Of a stretch of 64,000 bases of DNA, positions 46,250 through 55,406 are shown piece by piece. Numbering within the stretch: position 1 is the first letter of the stretch; each line of letters opens with the position of its first letter. This DNA comes from Candidatus Vagococcus giribetii (lineage in GTDB: Bacteria > Bacillota > Bacilli > Lactobacillales > Vagococcaceae): positions 1 through 64,000 of the forward strand of contig NZ_JAFLVX010000026.1 in NCBI RefSeq assembly GCF_017316185.1. The letters are read 5' to 3'. A program made the translations under genes and the position numbers. Under the pieces are notes generated by a model. That model ran no database searches, was not told the origin of the DNA, and saw only the letters and a program-made list of their open reading frames with translations.

Positions 46250-46612
46250 ATGGAAACAAAGAAAAATATGAAACTTGCTATGATGTTGATTTTATCTGCT
46301 GCAACTATGAGCAGTTTGGGGCAATTGGCATGGAAATTTGGAGCAGATGCTACTAGTAGAGGCTCAGCCTACTTACTTTATTTTGTTGGCTTTGTATTAG
46401 CTGGATTAGGAATGGTTTTATTAATGGTTGCCTTTAGATTTGGTGAAGTTTCTATCCTACAACCAATGATGAGTATCGGTTTTGCGATGTCGATTTTATT
46501 TGGAGCCTTGTTTTTAAATGAGCCTATTACCATGACTAAGATTTTTGGAACCTTCTTTATTATTGCGGGTTCTGCGTTACTTGGCTATGAAGGAGGTAAG
46601 GCAGATGAGTAA
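46250..46612 (+). CDS. Half-size EamA/SMR-type membrane protein, subunit 1
   Basis: 120 residues with four predicted membrane helices, the size of small multidrug resistance proteins or single EamA repeats. Seen: SAATMSSLGQLAWKFGAD in helix 1, FGEVSILQPMMSIGFAMSIL, FLNEPITMTKIFGTFFIIAGSALLG (recognisable core LNEPITMTKIFG). Such half proteins usually pair antiparallel with a second subunit, and the next gene supplies one. Substrate unknown; related pairs export undecaprenyl-linked sugars (ArnE/F) or cations. Begins at the base after the hydrolase stop. Confidence 0.82.
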   Translation: METKKNMKLAMMLILSAATMSSLGQLAWKFGADATSRGSAYLLYFVGFVLAGLGMVLLMVAFRFGEVSILQPMMSIGFAMSILFGALFLNEPITMTKIFGTFFIIAGSALLGYEGGKADE

Positions 46613-46952
46613 TATTGTGATGATTGTCGTGATTTTGTTAGTAACAACGATTTCAGGTAGCTTAGGAGCTTTAGGGCTTAAACAAGGAATGAACGAAGTA
46701 ACTGATTTAACAGTAGTAAATGCTATCAAAAATAAGTGGCTATTATTAGGAAGTTTTCTTTATATTGTTAGTGCTGTGACCAATATTGCTTTATTCAAAT
46801 ACTTGGATTATTCAATTGCTTTTCCTATGACAAGCTTAACTTATGTCTGGACTGTATTTATTTCTTACTTTACTTTCAAAGAAAAAATTACTCCGTTAAA
46901 ACTTGTTTCAATTGGGTTAATTATTATTGGTGTTATTATCATAAGTCGTTAA
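46605..46952 (+). CDS. Half-size EamA/SMR-type membrane protein, subunit 2
   Basis: 115 residues, four membrane helices. ISGSLGALGLKQGMNE in the first helix-loop and YLDYSIAFPMTSLTYVWTVF in helix 3 resemble SMR/EamA halves. It overlaps the previous gene by 8 bp, with AGGAGG at 46591-46596 serving ATG 46605; a longer frame from 46545 lies inside the upstream gene and is rejected. Close overlap of two non-identical halves suggests a heterodimeric transporter. Confidence 0.82.
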   Translation: MSNIVMIVVILLVTTISGSLGALGLKQGMNEVTDLTVVNAIKNKWLLLGSFLYIVSAVTNIALFKYLDYSIAFPMTSLTYVWTVFISYFTFKEKITPLKLVSIGLIIIGVIIISR

Positions 46953-46960
46953 AATAAATA

Positions 46961-47004
46961 GGTTGGAAGAGGATTAAAAATTATTCTCTTTCAATCTTTT
47001 TTTT
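46961..47004 (+). terminator. Terminator of the hydrolase-transporter operon
   Basis: GGTTGGAAGAGGAT pairs with ATTCTCTTTCAATC (several G-U pairs), then eight Ts. Confidence 0.6.
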
Positions 47005-47066
47005 ATGGACATGGAAATAATCATGATAAACTATAAGCAATAAAAAATTAAGGGTGAGACGATTAA

Positions 47067-48470
47067 ATGCTTCAATTAACGATAGATGTTGGAACAACAC
47101 AAATTAAGTGTAACCTGTTTGAAGAAACAGTCATGATTAAAGAAGAAAAAATCAAAGTGATGACTTATTATGAGCCAGGTGGAAGAGTCTATCAAAAGCC
47201 AGTAGAAATAATAGAGAGTATTAAACAAGGAATTCAGTTGTTTTTGTCAGAAGGATATCAATTTGATCAACTGTTATTTAGTACAGCAATGCATAGTGTT
47301 ATGCCAGTCTTTCATGAAAAAGAATATGGAGATTTATTGATTTGGTTAGATCAAAGACCAAGCAAGTGGATTAAGAAGTTTAAAGAAGACAAAGAGTTAG
47401 CTGCAAGCTTTTATCAAAGTACGGGGACACCAATTCATGAAATGTCTCCATTTGCTAAAATAGGCTATTTCAAAAAAGAAACTTGGTTTGATTCCGTTGA
47501 GATGTGGCAAGATATAAAAACATGTCTAATGGAAAAGTTTGTTGGTAAGACTGTTTTAGATTACTCCGTTGCCTCTGCGACAGGTCTTTTTAATAGCTTA
47601 GACAACAAGTGGGATAAAGACGTACTTGAGTATCTAGGCATATCTACTAAACAATTACCTCAATTAGTTGATACGGATTGGTCTGAGGAAATGGCAGAAG
47701 AGATGAAAAGCGCCTTAGGTATTACTTGGCCAGTTAAGGTGTTTGTTGGTGGTAGTGATGGTTGTTTAGTTAGTTTAGGTAGTTACTTGGCCCATGGCAC
47801 GTCAAGCACAGTAACCCTTGGAACAAGTGGAGCTGTTAGAAAAATTACTAAAGAACGTCAGCTAGACCCTGAAGGAAAAACATTTTGTTATTACATAACC
47901 AAAGAATACTGGGTGATTGGTGGGGCGACAAACAATGGTGGAAAAGTATTGGAGTGGGCAGGAGAGATGTTTTATGAGAATACTTCTATTTATAGTAAGT
48001 TAGCTCATATTTTAGAAACGTCTCCCATTGGTAGCAGAGGTATTACTTTTTTACCTTATATATCTGGAGAACGAGCACCCCTTTGGTCGAGTGAGGTAAG
48101 TGGTGAATTAATTGGGTTAAAGCTAGGTCATCAAAAAGAAGATATGCTACGTAGTGTCATTGAAGGTATCTTGTTAAATACGAAATGGTTAGTTGATATT
48201 ATAGAGTTAGATTACCGTTTGATTGCGCTAAGTGGAGGATTTTTCAAAGAAGACTTTATGGTTGAGTTAACAGCTGATGTTTTAGGTAGAAATTGTTTAA
48301 GATCAGACTATTCTGAACCAAGCTACGGGCTTATTGGTTTAGCAAGTCCTAATAAGCTAAGGCGAGTGACGAATGGTCAAAGTGTTTTTGTTAATAAAAA
48401 CAATCAAAATGAGTATGAAAAAGTTTATAAGTTATTTTCAGAGCAGGTAAATACGAACTATAATAAATAA
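47067..48470 (+). CDS. gntK: FGGY-family sugar kinase, probable gluconate kinase
   Basis: 467 residues, FGGY kinase. N-terminal phosphate loop LTIDVGTTQIKCNLF, the substrate-side segment FSTAMHSVMPV and WLDQRP, the second ATPase loop TVTLGTSGAVRKI (about 248-260) and the adenosine motif LSGGFFKEDF. The combination AMHS...LDQRP resembles gluconokinases of Lactobacillales, which make 6-phosphogluconate, but xylulose or other kinases cannot be excluded from motifs alone. It stands alone, without gnt permease, regulator or 6-phosphogluconate dehydrogenase nearby. Slightly short of the usual 500 residues, with no sign of truncation. Confidence 0.78.
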   Translation: MLQLTIDVGTTQIKCNLFEETVMIKEEKIKVMTYYEPGGRVYQKPVEIIESIKQGIQLFLSEGYQFDQLLFSTAMHSVMPVFHEKEYGDLLIWLDQRPSKWIKKFKEDKELAASFYQSTGTPIHEMSPFAKIGYFKKETWFDSVEMWQDIKTCLMEKFVGKTVLDYSVASATGLFNSLDNKWDKDVLEYLGISTKQLPQLVDTDWSEEMAEEMKSALGITWPVKVFVGGSDGCLVSLGSYLAHGTSSTVTLGTSGAVRKITKERQLDPEGKTFCYYITKEYWVIGGATNNGGKVLEWAGEMFYENTSIYSKLAHILETSPIGSRGITFLPYISGERAPLWSSEVSGELIGLKLGHQKEDMLRSVIEGILLNTKWLVDIIELDYRLIALSGGFFKEDFMVELTADVLGRNCLRSDYSEPSYGLIGLASPNKLRRVTNGQSVFVNKNNQNEYEKVYKLFSEQVNTNYNK

Positions 48471-48483
48471 TATTGGTTTAAAA

Positions 48484-48493
48484 TTCGTTATAA
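48484..48493 (-). promoter_or_regulatory. PurR-box-like motif before purE
   Basis: TTATAACGAA on the minus strand, next to the -35 box. The same TAACGAA core occurs before purC (54379-54386). Both resemble the CGAAC core of Firmicute PurBoxes (AWWWCCGAACWWT) only partly. Tentative. Confidence 0.3.
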
Positions 48494-48495
48494 GG

Positions 48496-48524
48496 TTGAC
48501 CCTGATTTTTATCCTTGTTAGAAT
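48496..48524 (+). promoter_or_regulatory. Promoter of purE-purK-purB
   Basis: TTGACC (48496-48501), exact 17-bp spacer, TAGAAT (48519-48524). The leader to purE is about 20 nt, too short for a purine riboswitch. Confidence 0.65.
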
Positions 48525-48551
48525 ATAGAAAAAGAGAGGGGTTCATAAATA

Positions 48552-49037
48552 ATGGCAGATGTAGCAGTAATTATGGGAAGTATCTCTGATTGGGAGACGA
48601 TGAAAGAGGCCTGTGTGGTCTTAGAAGAGTTTGGTGTGTCTTATGAGAAGCATATTGTATCAGCTCATAGAACACCTGATTTGATGTTTCGTTTTGCAGA
48701 AGAAGCTAAAGCTAATGGTATTAAAGTGATTATTGCAGGAGCAGGAGGAGCAGCTCATTTACCAGGTATGGTCGCAGCTAAAACGACTTTACCAGTGATT
48801 GGTGTACCTGTTCAATCAAAAGCCTTAAATGGCCTAGACTCATTGTTATCAATTGTTCAGATGCCAGGAGGTATTCCTGTAGCCACAACAGCAATCGGAA
48901 CAGCAGGCGCTAAAAATAGCGGTCTTTTGGCTGTTCAGATACTGGCTATTTCAAGTGAAGCTTTAACACTGTCACTAGAAAGCTACCGCCAAAAAATGAC
49001 TCAAAGTGTGTTAGAAAGCGAGGCTCATTTTGACTAA
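48552..49037 (+). CDS. purE: N5-carboxyaminoimidazole ribonucleotide mutase (class I PurE)
   Basis: 161 residues, full length. The family start [14 protein letters not shown], then SAHRTPDLM with the catalytic His, [16 protein letters not shown] and GVPVQS. It moves the carboxylate of N5-CAIR to carbon 4, giving CAIR, working after PurK. First gene of purE-purK-purB; its 3' end overlaps purK by 8 bp, implying translational coupling. De novo IMP synthesis, step 6b. Confidence 0.96.
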   Translation: MADVAVIMGSISDWETMKEACVVLEEFGVSYEKHIVSAHRTPDLMFRFAEEAKANGIKVIIAGAGGAAHLPGMVAAKTTLPVIGVPVQSKALNGLDSLLSIVQMPGGIPVATTAIGTAGAKNSGLLAVQILAISSEALTLSLESYRQKMTQSVLESEAHFD

Positions 49038-50160
49038 TTTATTGAAACCGGGAAAAACAATCGGCATTATTGGTGGTGGTCAATTAGGCCAAATGATGGC
49101 AATGAGTGCAAAAGAAATGGGATTTGTTGTGGGTGTACTTGATCCAACACCAAACTGTCCAGCGTCTCAAGTAGCAGATTGGACTATTGTTGCTGCTTAT
49201 GATGATGCTGAAAAAATAGCAGAGTTAGAAAATAAATCAGATTGTCTGACTTATGAATTTGAAAATGTTAATTCTCAGGTATTAGCTGAAAAAGTTCCTT
49301 TGTCTAAGTTGCCTCAAGGGCTAGAGTTATTAAAAATCAGTCAACACAGAGGTAGAGAAAAAACTTTTTTTGAGACACTGGGTCTTCCAATGGCGTCCTT
49401 TAGCCTTGTTGAAACAAAGGAAGAATTAGTAAATGGTTTAAAAAAAATAGGCACACCAGCTGTTTTAAAAACGTGTTCTGGTGGGTATGATGGTAAAGGA
49501 CAAGTTGTAATCCATCATGAAGAAGAAATTGATGAAGCTCTTTTATTAGTAGCTCAAGGTGAATGTATTCTTGAAGAATGGCTTGAATTTTCGAAGGAAG
49601 TCTCTGTTATTGTGTCTGGTACGACAGGTGGAACTTACGAAGTTTTTCCAATTGCTGAAAATGAACATCGACACAATGTTCTTTATCAAACAATTGTTCC
49701 AGCAAGAATTTCTCAAGGGTGTGAAGAACAGGCAAAAGAGATTGGCCTTAAAATCGCTAAAGAGCTTCAAGTTAGTGGCACTATGACAGTTGAATTGTTT
49801 GTGACTGAAGATGAGAGATTACTAGTCAATGAAATGGCGCCAAGACCTCATAACTCAGGGCATTATTCCATTGAAGCATGTAATATTAGTCAGTTTGATG
49901 GGCACATAAGAGGAATTTGTGGGTGGCCTTTACCAAAAATATATCTACATCAGCCTTCAATTATGGTAAATTTATTAGGTGATGAAATGACTCGTTCAGA
50001 AGAGTTGATTAGTGAGAAGCCAAATTGGTTTTTCCACTACTATGGAAAAGAAGCAGTCAAGCCCGGAAGAAAGATGGGACACATCACGATGTTAACGGAA
50101 GATGTTTCTCAAACAGAAGCCGAAATAAAAGCAACTAAAATATGGAATCAGAGAGGATAA
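49030..50160 (+). CDS. purK: N5-carboxyaminoimidazole ribonucleotide synthase
   Basis: 376 residues, ATP-grasp. It begins [19 protein letters not shown], followed by [19 protein letters not shown] (glycine-rich ATP lid), [16 protein letters not shown] and [12 protein letters not shown]. It uses ATP and bicarbonate to carboxylate AIR. It starts at TTG 49030, inside the end of purE; a GAGG upstream fits and no ATG is available. The cytosolic carbonic anhydrase elsewhere in the window could help bicarbonate supply, but nothing links them directly. Confidence 0.95.
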   Translation: MTNLLKPGKTIGIIGGGQLGQMMAMSAKEMGFVVGVLDPTPNCPASQVADWTIVAAYDDAEKIAELENKSDCLTYEFENVNSQVLAEKVPLSKLPQGLELLKISQHRGREKTFFETLGLPMASFSLVETKEELVNGLKKIGTPAVLKTCSGGYDGKGQVVIHHEEEIDEALLLVAQGECILEEWLEFSKEVSVIVSGTTGGTYEVFPIAENEHRHNVLYQTIVPARISQGCEEQAKEIGLKIAKELQVSGTMTVELFVTEDERLLVNEMAPRPHNSGHYSIEACNISQFDGHIRGICGWPLPKIYLHQPSIMVNLLGDEMTRSEELISEKPNWFFHYYGKEAVKPGRKMGHITMLTEDVSQTEAEIKATKIWNQRG

Positions 50161-50164
50161 GACA

Positions 50165-51457
50165 ATGTTAGAACGTTATACACGAGAAGAAATGGGACGT
50201 ATTTGGACAGACGAAAATCGCTATCAAGCATGGTTAGAAGTTGAAATTTTAGCCGATGAAGCTTGGGCAGAGTTAGGTGAGATCCCTAAAGAAGATGTGG
50301 TTAAAATTCGTGAAAATGCTAGTTTTGATGTTGAACGTATTCTAGAAATTGAAGCAGAAACAAGACATGATGTGGTGGCCTTTACACGTGCCGTATCTGA
50401 AAGTTTAGGTGAAGAGCGTAAGTGGGTTCATTACGGTTTAACAAGTACAGACGTAGTGGATACAGCTTATGGCTATCTATTGAAGCAAGCAAATGATATT
50501 TTACGCCAAGACTTAGAAAACTTTAAAAATATTCTAGCCAAAAAAGCAGTTGAGCATAAATACACTGTTATGATGGGAAGAACTCATGGTGTTCATGCTG
50601 AACCGACAACATTTGGTTTGAAATTAGCTCTTTGGTATTCTGAAATGAAACGCAACATTGAGCGTTTTGAACATGCAGCTAAAGGCGTTGAAGCTGGTAA
50701 AGTAAGTGGAGCAGTAGGAACATTTGCTAACACACCACCTTTTGTTGAAGAATATGTGTGTAAGCAACTAGGTATTAGAGCACAAGAAGTATCAACTCAA
50801 GTGTTACCAAGAGACTTGCATGCTGAATACTTATCTTCAATTGCCTTGATTGCAACAAGTATTGAAAAATTTGCAACAGAAATCAGAGGATTACAAAAAT
50901 CAGAAACACGCGAAGTAGAAGAATTTTTTGCAAAAGGTCAAAAAGGTTCTTCAGCAATGCCTCATAAACGTAACCCAATTGGCTCAGAAAACATGACTGG
51001 TTTAGCACGTGTGATTCGTGGACATATGCTAACAGCTTATGAAAACGTGTCATTATGGCATGAAAGAGATATCTCTCATTCATCTGCAGAACGTATCATT
51101 ATTCCTGATTCAACTATTTTACTTAACTACATGTTAAACCGTTTTGGCACAATTGTTGAGAATTTAACAGTTTTCCCTGAAAACATGAAGCGTAACATGG
51201 ATGCTACTTTTGGCTTAATCTATAGTCAACGTGTGCTATTAAAATTAATTGATAAAGGTATGTCTCGTGAAGAATCATATGACTTAGTCCAACCTAAAAC
51301 AGCATTTGCTTGGGATAACCAAGTTCAATTTAAACCTCTTTTAGAAGAAGATGAAACGATTACTTCTGTATTAAGCCAAGAAGAAATTGATGATGCTTTC
51401 GATTATAACTATCATTTGAAAAATGTAGATGTCATTTTTGAGCGTGTTGGCTTATAA
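50165..51457 (+). CDS. purB: Adenylosuccinate lyase
   Basis: 430 residues, fumarase/aspartase superfamily. The signature [11 protein letters not shown] starts near residue 261 and carries the flexible-loop serine. [15 protein letters not shown] and [11 protein letters not shown] are the other conserved regions. It splits SAICAR to AICAR and adenylosuccinate to AMP, both releasing fumarate. It lies 4 bp after purK with a weak intergenic signal. The usual Firmicute order continues directly with purC; here two unrelated genes intervene. Confidence 0.96.
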   Translation: MLERYTREEMGRIWTDENRYQAWLEVEILADEAWAELGEIPKEDVVKIRENASFDVERILEIEAETRHDVVAFTRAVSESLGEERKWVHYGLTSTDVVDTAYGYLLKQANDILRQDLENFKNILAKKAVEHKYTVMMGRTHGVHAEPTTFGLKLALWYSEMKRNIERFEHAAKGVEAGKVSGAVGTFANTPPFVEEYVCKQLGIRAQEVSTQVLPRDLHAEYLSSIALIATSIEKFATEIRGLQKSETREVEEFFAKGQKGSSAMPHKRNPIGSENMTGLARVIRGHMLTAYENVSLWHERDISHSSAERIIIPDSTILLNYMLNRFGTIVENLTVFPENMKRNMDATFGLIYSQRVLLKLIDKGMSREESYDLVQPKTAFAWDNQVQFKPLLEEDETITSVLSQEEIDDAFDYNYHLKNVDVIFERVGL

Positions 51458-51493
51458 TTATTTCATGGGGAAATAATTATAAAGGAGAAAGTC

Positions 51494-51943
51494 ATGAAAA
51501 AAATTTGGAGCCTATTCTTAGTAGTTACCATGGTTGTGATTTTTGGTGCCTGTGGTCAGAAAGAAGAAACTGCAGTTTACCACAAAGAAGTGTCACCAGG
51601 AGTTAGCTTGAAAGTAACGTATCACTATAAAGGTGATGAAGTAACAAAGCTTTCGACTGTCAATAAAATTGAATACGAAAAAGTAGGTATTCAAGATAAA
51701 GAAGAAGCAAAAGAAGTCTTCGAACCAATGAGCGAGCAATTTAAAGAAATAAATGGCATTGAACACACGATTAAGTTTGGTGCAAAAGAAATGACTGAAA
51801 ACTTAACAATCGATTACACAAAGCTTGATTACGAAAAGGCAAAACTTATCCCAGGTATTGTAGAAGAATCTGAAGATGGTAAAGGCTTAAGCTTTAAGAA
51901 GAGTCAAGAGATGTTAGAAAGTGAAGGATTCAAAAAACAATAG
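51494..51943 (+). CDS. YehR-like lipoprotein (DUF1307)
   Basis: 149 residues. A lipoprotein signal peptide (residues 1-19) ends in the lipobox FGAC with Cys20 as the lipidated residue. The remainder (about 30-145) matches the YehR/DUF1307 style: KEVSPGVSLKVTYHYKGDEVTKLST near the start, charged and soluble, with little hydrophobic content. Function unknown; expected on the outer face of the membrane. AAAGGAG precedes ATG 51494. It follows purB by 36 bp, probably on the same transcript, and has a strong terminator, so its presence inside the purine locus is unusual. Confidence 0.82.
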   Translation: MKKIWSLFLVVTMVVIFGACGQKEETAVYHKEVSPGVSLKVTYHYKGDEVTKLSTVNKIEYEKVGIQDKEEAKEVFEPMSEQFKEINGIEHTIKFGAKEMTENLTIDYTKLDYEKAKLIPGIVEESEDGKGLSFKKSQEMLESEGFKKQ

Positions 51944-51949
51944 ACAGTA

Positions 51950-51983
51950 AAAAGCAAATGGATTGATGCCATTTGCTTTTTTT
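51950..51983 (+). terminator. Terminator after the lipoprotein gene
   Basis: AAAAGCAAATGG paired with CCATTTGCTTTT, 7-nt loop, T-run. It ends the purE-K-B-lipoprotein unit, so purC and beyond need their own promoter. Confidence 0.9.
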
Positions 51984-52139
51984 GTACTTAGTTATAAAAA
52001 ACGATATTGTTTTTTACAAAACTTGATTTAAACGTGTTTAGACACTTTTTGAGTGAATTAAGGAGTTGGTTTAAGCATCATTGCTCCTCTTTTTTTCCTT
52101 TTTCGATACACTAGGTAAGGAGAAAAAAGGAGAGTGTTT

Positions 52140-54245
52140 ATGAGTAGATTAAAAAAAGTTTTACTTGGAATAATTGTTGGAATTAGTTGGTTCCAAGTTG
52201 GCTCAGCGACAAGTTTTGGAGAAGAGACCCAAAGTCAATTACCAACAAGAGAAGAAATTTTATCACACTATGAGACTTATTCAGCAAAGGAATTAGCTGA
52301 TAGTGTTCGACATAATATTGTCACAAGTGAAGATTTAGTTAATAAGGCTTTAGAAAAAGTGAAGGAAGAAAATCCATCACTAAACGCAGTCATTGGTTTA
52401 CGAGAAACAGAAGCTTTAAATGAGGCGAAAGCTATTCAAGATAACGGTCAACCCTTTTTAGGTGTTCCTATTTTAGTTAAAGGATTAGGACATACAGTTA
52501 AAGGAATGCCAAATTCTAATGGATTTCCATTTGCTAAAGATCAATTAGCCGGCTCTAATGGTTCAGTAGTCAAGGAACTCCAAGGACTAGGTTTTATCGT
52601 TATTGGACAAACAAATTTCCCGGAAATGGGCTGGCGAAATATTACTGATTCAGCTCTTTATGGACCAACAGGAAGTCCGTGGAATCCTAATTATCAAGCA
52701 GGTGGATCTTCTGGTGGAGCAGCATCAAGTGTTGCTTCAGGAATGAATCCAGTTGCATCTGGTAGTGATGCAGGCGGATCAATTAGAATTCCAGCTTCAT
52801 GGAATGGAGTAGTTGGTTTAAAACCTTCTCGAGGTATCTTAAAAGCTAATAGTGCTTCTCCGAAAGGCCAAGTTGTTCACTTTGCTAATACGAAATCCAT
52901 GGAAGACACAAATTTGTTGTTTGAAAGTTTGAGAAATCCTAAAAGCCCGATTTCTGATGATATTTTATCAAAAGAGATGAAAATAGCTTATTCTACTGAG
53001 TCACCAGTAGGGACACCAGTTAGTGAAGATTCCAAGTTAGCAGTAAAAGAAGCCGTTGACTTTTTGAAACAAGAAGGTTTTCAAGTTGAAGAGGTAACGC
53101 CAGACATTGATGGCATAAAGCTGATGGAAGGTTATTATACAATCGCCGCAGGCTCAGCTGGAATGGCTGAGTATTTAGGAAGTCAAATCTTGAAACGTCC
53201 TATTACAATTGATGATGTGGATATCTTGACATGGGCACTTTATCAAACGGGTAAGGTAACAACTAAAGAAGAAGTAGACGAAGCTTGGCGTTTTAATCAA
53301 GAAGCTCAAGAAAAAATGACTGCTTTTCATGAAGCCTATCCCATTTATTTAACACCAACTACAGCATCAACAGCACCTATGATAGGGGATCCATTAATAA
53401 CGTCAAATAATTTGGAGAAAATGAAACAGATTGAGACAGTGGACGCACCAAGTCGTAAAAAACTAATTTATGATCAATGGTTAGATGCCCTAACATATTC
53501 ACCTTACACGCAATTATCTAATCTAACAGGTGAGCCAGCAATTAGTTTACCGACATATGTTTCAAAAGAAGGGTTACCCTTAGGCATTCAGTTTAATGCA
53601 AGAACAGGAGAGGACCGTTTATTACTTGAAATGGGTGATCTATTTGAAAAAAATAATAAATTTAAGTTGTGGTTAAACAAAGAAGATCAGCCGACAGAAC
53701 CAAGTACAAGTAGTTCAAGCGAAAGTGAGACAACAGAATCAAGTGCAAGCAGTTCAAGCGAAAGTGAAACAACAGAATCAAGTGCAAGCAGTTCAAGCGA
53801 AAGTGAAACAACAGAGTCAAGTATAACTAGTTCAAGTGAGAACGAAACAACAGAGTCAAGTACAACTAGTTCAAGTGAAAGTGAGACAATCGAATCAAGT
53901 ACAAGCAGCTCAAGTGAGATAGCAGAACCAAGTGCAAGTAGTACGAGTGAAAGCGAAACAACAGAACCGAGTGCAAGTAGTACGAGTGAAAGTAAGACAA
54001 CAGAACCGAGCACAAGCAGTTCAAGTGAAAGCGAGTCTAAAAAAGAAAATCTCATATTAGGTAGCAAGAAGAATGATAATGATTCTTCGAAACCAAAATC
54101 ATCAAACGGTCAAAACGTAGTAGATAAAGTGTTACCTAAAACAGGTTCACTAGATTCAAGTAAATTGGTTGTTATAGGTCTTGTTCTAATAATAGTTTTT
54201 GTCTTATGGATCAGAATAAAGAATAAACAAAAAACAGAATTCTAA
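52140..54245 (+). CDS. Secreted, wall-anchored amidase-signature enzyme (LPKTG)
   Basis: 701 residues. A Sec signal peptide (about 1-31) is followed by a full amidase-signature domain (about 45-510). The Ser-cisSer-Lys triad is Lys114 (PILVKGLG), Ser190 in GGSSGGAAS and nucleophile Ser214 in [11 protein letters not shown] Ser/Thr/Glu repeat stalk (about 522-633, about eight degenerate 13-residue units) follows. The C-terminal sorting signal has LPKTG (665-669), a hydrophobic helix and a basic tail. It is therefore exported and linked to peptidoglycan by sortase, with the enzyme held outside. Amidase-signature enzymes hydrolyse amides, including peptide amides, nitrile products and oligomeric amides; a wall-anchored one is unusual and the substrate unknown. 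It sits between purB and purC in its own unit. ATG 52140 is chosen over GTG 52134, which lies against AAAGGAGAG. Confidence 0.87.
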   Translation: MSRLKKVLLGIIVGISWFQVGSATSFGEETQSQLPTREEILSHYETYSAKELADSVRHNIVTSEDLVNKALEKVKEENPSLNAVIGLRETEALNEAKAIQDNGQPFLGVPILVKGLGHTVKGMPNSNGFPFAKDQLAGSNGSVVKELQGLGFIVIGQTNFPEMGWRNITDSALYGPTGSPWNPNYQAGGSSGGAASSVASGMNPVASGSDAGGSIRIPASWNGVVGLKPSRGILKANSASPKGQVVHFANTKSMEDTNLLFESLRNPKSPISDDILSKEMKIAYSTESPVGTPVSEDSKLAVKEAVDFLKQEGFQVEEVTPDIDGIKLMEGYYTIAAGSAGMAEYLGSQILKRPITIDDVDILTWALYQTGKVTTKEEVDEAWRFNQEAQEKMTAFHEAYPIYLTPTTASTAPMIGDPLITSNNLEKMKQIETVDAPSRKKLIYDQWLDALTYSPYTQLSNLTGEPAISLPTYVSKEGLPLGIQFNARTGEDRLLLEMGDLFEKNNKFKLWLNKEDQPTEPSTSSSSESETTESSASSSSESETTESSASSSSESETTESSITSSSENETTESSTTSSSESETIESSTSSSSEIAEPSASSTSESETTEPSASSTSESKTTEPSTSSSSESESKKENLILGSKKNDNDSSKPKSSNGQNVVDKVLPKTGSLDSSKLVVIGLVLIIVFVLWIRIKNKQKTEF
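53703..54038 (+). repeat. Ser/Thr/Glu-rich tandem repeat in the amidase gene
   Basis: About eight degenerate copies of a 39-bp unit (13 codons, roughly [13 protein letters not shown]), with early copies nearly identical and later ones drifting (TTEPSASST). It encodes the stalk between enzyme and LPKTG anchor. Repeat number is likely to vary between strains by slippage. Confidence 0.9.
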
Positions 54246-54264
54246 TTAGAGTTCTGTTTTTTTT
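54231..54264 (+). terminator. Terminator of the amidase gene
   Basis: AAAACAGAA paired with TTCTGTTTT, with the stop codon in the loop, then a T-run. Confidence 0.75.
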
Positions 54265-54339
54265 ATTAGGTTAAAGGTTTATTTAAATCTTTAAACACGA
54301 ACAATATATTCATAAAAGATTAAAATAGTTAATAATTAT

Positions 54340-54368
54340 TTGACTATGCTTGTATGAGTTGATACACT
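54340..54368 (+). promoter_or_regulatory. Promoter of purC-purD operon
   Basis: TTGACT (54340-54345), 17-bp spacer, TACACT (54363-54368). The leader is about 60 nt and contains a TAACGAAC motif (54379-54386), a possible degenerate PurR site. No purine riboswitch fold seen. Confidence 0.55.
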
Positions 54369-54436
54369 CTAGTTAAGTTAACGAACGTATATACTTTTTG
54401 TTTTGAAAATGATCATTAATAGGAGATGAAATAAGA

Positions 54437-55150
54437 GTGGATTCAACTGTTTTATATCAAGGTAAAGCTAAAAACGTACATTCAACAGAAAATGAGCAAG
54501 AGTTAAGATTAGAGTATCTAGATCAAGCAACAGCGCTAAATGGTAAAAAGAAAGATCATATTATTGGAAAAGGAAGTTTAAACAATCAAATCACTTCTTT
54601 GATTTTTTCTTACTTAACAGAGAAAAAAATCCCTCATCACTGGATTAAGCAATTATCAAGTAATGAGCAACTAGTCAAAAGAGTAGAGATTATTCCTTTA
54701 GAAGTAGTTCTAAGAAACATTGCTACAGGTAGTTTTACTAAAAGACTAGGTGTGGAAGAAGGAACGAAGCTACCGTTTCCAATCATTGAATTTTACTATA
54801 AAGACGATAGTTTAGATGATCCGTTTATCAATGAGGATCACATTGAATTTTTACAATTAGCAAGTAAAGAAGAAGTAATAGAGTTAAAAGAAAATGCCTT
54901 AAAGATTAATCAACTGCTTCAAACCTTATTTGAAGAAATTGGTGTGACACTAGTTGATTTTAAATTAGAGTTTGGAAAAGACTACGAAGGTCAGATTATT
55001 TTATCTGATGAGATTACCCCTGATACATGTCGTTTATGGGATAAAGAAACAGGAGAGTCCCTTGATAAAGATATTTACCGCAAAGACTTAGGCGAAATTG
55101 TCCCGATTTATGAAGAAATATTAACTAGACTAAAAGGAAGAGGAGCATAA
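54437..55150 (+). CDS. purC: Phosphoribosylaminoimidazole-succinocarboxamide synthase
   Basis: 237 residues, full length for bacterial SAICAR synthetase. The start VLYQGKAKNVHSTENE is the family ATP-binding N-terminus; EVVLRNIATGSFTKRLG and LVDFKLEFGKD, DEITPDTCRLWD are conserved. It joins aspartate to CAIR with ATP. Start GTG 54437 with AGGAG at rather long spacing (11 nt). First gene of purC-S-Q-L-F-M-N-H-D. Confidence 0.95.
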   Translation: MDSTVLYQGKAKNVHSTENEQELRLEYLDQATALNGKKKDHIIGKGSLNNQITSLIFSYLTEKKIPHHWIKQLSSNEQLVKRVEIIPLEVVLRNIATGSFTKRLGVEEGTKLPFPIIEFYYKDDSLDDPFINEDHIEFLQLASKEEVIELKENALKINQLLQTLFEEIGVTLVDFKLEFGKDYEGQIILSDEITPDTCRLWDKETGESLDKDIYRKDLGEIVPIYEEILTRLKGRGA

Positions 55151-55153
55151 AAT

Positions 55154-55405
55154 ATGTTTAAAATCAGAGTATACGTTGGGTATAAAGAATCAGTATTGGA
55201 CCCTCAAGCAGAAGTGATTCAAGGAGCGATTAATCGTTTAGGTCATGGAGAGGTATCAGACGTTAAAATTGGTAAGTTTTTTGATTTTAAGGTGTCTGCA
55301 ACAAGCAAGGAAGATGCTATTCAAATAGCAGAAAAAATTAGTGATCAATTATTAGCAAATGTTAACATGGAGAGCTTTAAAGTAGAAATATTGGAGGAAT
55401 TATAA
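55154..55405 (+). CDS. purS: FGAM synthase subunit PurS
   Basis: 83 residues, a small ferredoxin-like-fold subunit ([31 protein letters not shown]). It bridges PurQ and PurL in the three-part formylglycinamidine ribonucleotide synthase of Firmicutes. It lies three bases after purC and one base before purQ, so stoichiometric expression is likely. Typical length. Confidence 0.94.
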   Translation: MFKIRVYVGYKESVLDPQAEVIQGAINRLGHGEVSDVKIGKFFDFKVSATSKEDAIQIAEKISDQLLANVNMESFKVEILEEL

Positions 55406-55406
55406 C

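Noticed and set aside
53687-54067. 126-codon minus-strand open frame over the amidase repeat
   Set aside because: It is the mirror of a low-complexity Ser/Glu repeat: Leu/Ser/Val-only product, no ribosome site, and inside a well-supported gene.
54369-54436. Purine riboswitch before purC
   Set aside because: The leader is too short and lacks the conserved three-way-junction sequences.
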